Assembly: GCA_964527995.1 (NCBI GenBank) | Contig: CAZGRP010000032.1 | Span: 1 to 42,826, forward strand | Length of the DNA: 42,826 nt | Source: CAZGRP01 sp964527995 | GTDB taxonomy: Bacteria; Zhuqueibacterota; Zhuqueibacteria; Oceanimicrobiales; CAZGRP01 | Direction: 5' to 3' | Position numbers and translations under genes: made by a program | In this document: positions 41,813 through 42,826 of the stretch, piece after piece | Position numbering within the stretch: position 1 is the stretch's first letter | How the letters are laid out: each line of letters begins with the position of its first letter | The notes under the pieces: generated by a model | Database searches by the model: none | The model's input: only the letters and a program-made list of their open reading frames with translations | Told to the model about the DNA's origin: nothing

Positions 41813-41842
41813 TGCCGGCGGCAAAGAGCTGAGCCGCCGGCT
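41813..41842. repeat. 9-bp perfect GC hairpin
   Basis: gccggcggc (41814-41822) pairs with gccgccggc (41833-41841); 10-nt loop. No U run on either side, so not a simple terminator; it may stabilise the end of a transcript or be a binding site. Confidence 0.5.
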
Positions 41843-41886
41843 GGCGTGAGTTCCATTACGCACGGGAAGACTGGCGGCGGAGAGAC

Positions 41887-41939
41887 AAAAAAACCAGGCT
41901 CCGCAACTCGCTCGCAAAAGGCGAATCACAGAAGCCTGG
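41887..41939 (-). terminator. Rho-independent terminator of tonB
   Basis: Minus strand ccaggcttc (41931-41939) pairs with ggagcctgg (41894-41902, one G-U pair); the 28-nt loop contains a smaller stem (tcgc/gcga). Seven U follow (41887-41893). Confidence 0.8.
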
Positions 41940-42014
41940 CCGTTCCGAACTGAGCACGTGAGGCGAATACCCCAGCGCTGCCCAAAGGGCTCGCCGCGGG
42001 AATCGGCCGATGGG

Positions 42015-42689
42015 TCACGACGGCAGCTTGCTCGGTTCGTGCAACCGGAAGTGGATTGGTATCGACACCCACACTTTGACCGCTTTGTCCCGCTGTTTCG
42101 CTGGAATCCATCGGGTCTTCATCACCGCGGCAGTCGCAGCCTCCTCGAAGCCGATGTGGACACCCGAGGCCTTGAGGATCTGCGTCTTGATCGGCCGACC
42201 CTCCTCGTCGATCAGAACGCCGACGATGACCAGACCCTCGATCCCGGCTTTGCGGGCCAGCTCCGGATAGACCAGGTTGCGCTTGATGGCATCCATGCCG
42301 CCGACGAGCTGCGGTGCCTGGTCATACGGCACGAAGACATAGCCGGCCTCGATATTCTCCTCCTGGCCAGGAGGCGGCGGAGGCGGTGGCAGCTCGGACA
42401 GGTTCAGCTCAGTCGAGCGGATGGTGACATCTTCCGGCACCTCCTCACTCTCTGTAGGAATGGGGACGCTGGGCAGTTCCGGAGGAGGAGGTCGTCGCAC
42501 CTGGCGTGTGAGCGGCACCTCTTCGACCGTGATTTTGATCGGCTTCACCTCCGGCGGCTTCTGGCCAAACTCCACAGCACGCAAACCCTGGAAAAGAATC
42601 AAGTGCAGGAACAGCGAAACCACCAGGGCGACCTCGAAGGTCTTGCGATAGCTTCTTTTCAATTCGTCCTGTAGCCTCGTCTTCGCCAT
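42015..42689 (-). CDS. tonB: TonB-family energy transducer
   Basis: 224 residues from ATG 42689, preceded by GAGGAGGTG. A cytoplasmic stretch leads into one TM (FEVALVVSLFLHLILFQGL) that holds the SxxxH motif (Ser25, His29) needed to couple to ExbB/ExbD. A Pro-rich spacer follows (RRPPPPELPSVP, LPPPPPPPGQ, about 65-110), then the C-terminal TonB domain with YPELARKAGIEGLVIVGVLIDEEG and AATAAVMKTRWIPAKQRDKAVKVWVSIPIHF. It drives outer-membrane transporters with the proton motive force. ExbB/ExbD are not within the window but may lie beyond its right edge. Confidence 0.92.
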   Translation of the reverse strand: MAKTRLQDELKRSYRKTFEVALVVSLFLHLILFQGLRAVEFGQKPPEVKPIKITVEEVPLTRQVRRPPPPELPSVPIPTESEEVPEDVTIRSTELNLSELPPPPPPPGQEENIEAGYVFVPYDQAPQLVGGMDAIKRNLVYPELARKAGIEGLVIVGVLIDEEGRPIKTQILKASGVHIGFEEAATAAVMKTRWIPAKQRDKAVKVWVSIPIHFRLHEPSKLPS

Positions 42690-42798
42690 CTCAGCCCACC
42701 TCCTCTCAAGACACACTCTTCTGCGAAGACACCCCCTGACTCCATTTTTTGAACGCCGGAGAAGACCGTTGCGTTCGCCGCCGATGCCGGGAAGGAAG

Positions 42799-42826
42799 TA
42801 TCAGGTGCCGGGTATCAGATGTCAGA
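42799..42826. repeat. Short 'tatcag/gtcag' repeats at window end
   Basis: tatcag at 42799 and 42813 followed by gtcag; a similar tcaggtaccagacatcag string is at 40503-40520. Likely a low-complexity intergenic array that continues outside the window. Confidence 0.45.

Noticed and set aside
1..42826. CRISPR arrays, tRNA or rRNA genes
   Set aside because: No regularly spaced 24-40 bp repeats and no cloverleaf or rRNA-like sequence noticed on either strand; a tRNAscan run would settle tRNAs.

Overview
The window is a GC-rich bacterial scaffold with three 100-N assembly gaps (14796-14895, 18440-18539, 37213-37312), so it is probably a metagenome-assembled genome. The host is a diderm: it has a complete MlaE-MlaF-MlaD lipid transport operon, a TonB protein, HflK/HflC and an exported lipoprotein. 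A secreted M1 aminopeptidase ends in an 'LEQNYPNP...' T9SS-type sorting domain, which points to the FCB superphylum or a related candidate phylum (KSB1, Calditrichota or Latescibacterota-like). Eight or more promoters read as E. coli-like sigma70 sites (TTGACA/TTGACT, about 17 bp, TAtaaT-like) and not the Bacteroidota -33/-7 type, which argues against Bacteroidota proper. The lineage call is inference.

Layout. 1-6458: three exported minus-strand proteins. The first is one uninterrupted reading frame of more than 1,300 codons holding two complete S9 prolyl-oligopeptidase modules; then a secreted protein with a PHM/DBH-like copper-ligand pattern, and a WD40-like lipoprotein. 6678-10505: a UMF1-type MFS transporter and a set of SDR, glucarate-dehydratase-like barrel and RraA-like aldolase genes suggesting sugar-acid use; the barrel gene lacks its capping domain. 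10776-14673: an unknown protein with a perfect-consensus promoter that would make it leaderless, a triple-BON protein, a GT2 glycosyltransferase and an SDR. 14924-17509: mlaD, mlaF, mlaE. 17709-21615: isochorismatase-like hydrolase, a partial gene that is probably the C-terminus of an RNA ligase, the convergent RNA-ligase-partner PIN protein, and a ClC transporter.

21883-25736 is the most rearranged part. An intact ATP-type PEP carboxykinase is followed by a PIN-domain toxin cassette, then by a second copy of the last 364 bp of pckA, perfectly identical but preceded by about 70 bp of diverged pckA-like sequence, then by an alpha/beta hydrolase that has lost its nucleophile segment. 26398-28085: adenosine-specific kinase and a URO-D superfamily protein. 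28244-32158: a 1304-residue hybrid histidine kinase (PAS x3, GAF, HisKA, HATPase, REC x2, HPt). 32545-36700: M1 aminopeptidase, hflC, hflK. 36862-38476: a GHKL/HSP90-like ATPase cut by a gap. 38571-41601: KDG kinase, KDPG aldolase and a DapA-family lyase, a second sugar-acid set ending in pyruvate chemistry. 42015-42689: tonB.

The two sugar-acid sets fit together: uptake by the MFS or TonB system, dehydration by the enolase-superfamily barrel, oxidation by the SDRs, phosphorylation by KdgK and cleavage by Eda or the DapA/RraA-type lyases, with PckA handling the PEP/oxaloacetate node. This pathway assembly is inferred from families. I saw no tRNA, rRNA, CRISPR array, transposase or integrase.
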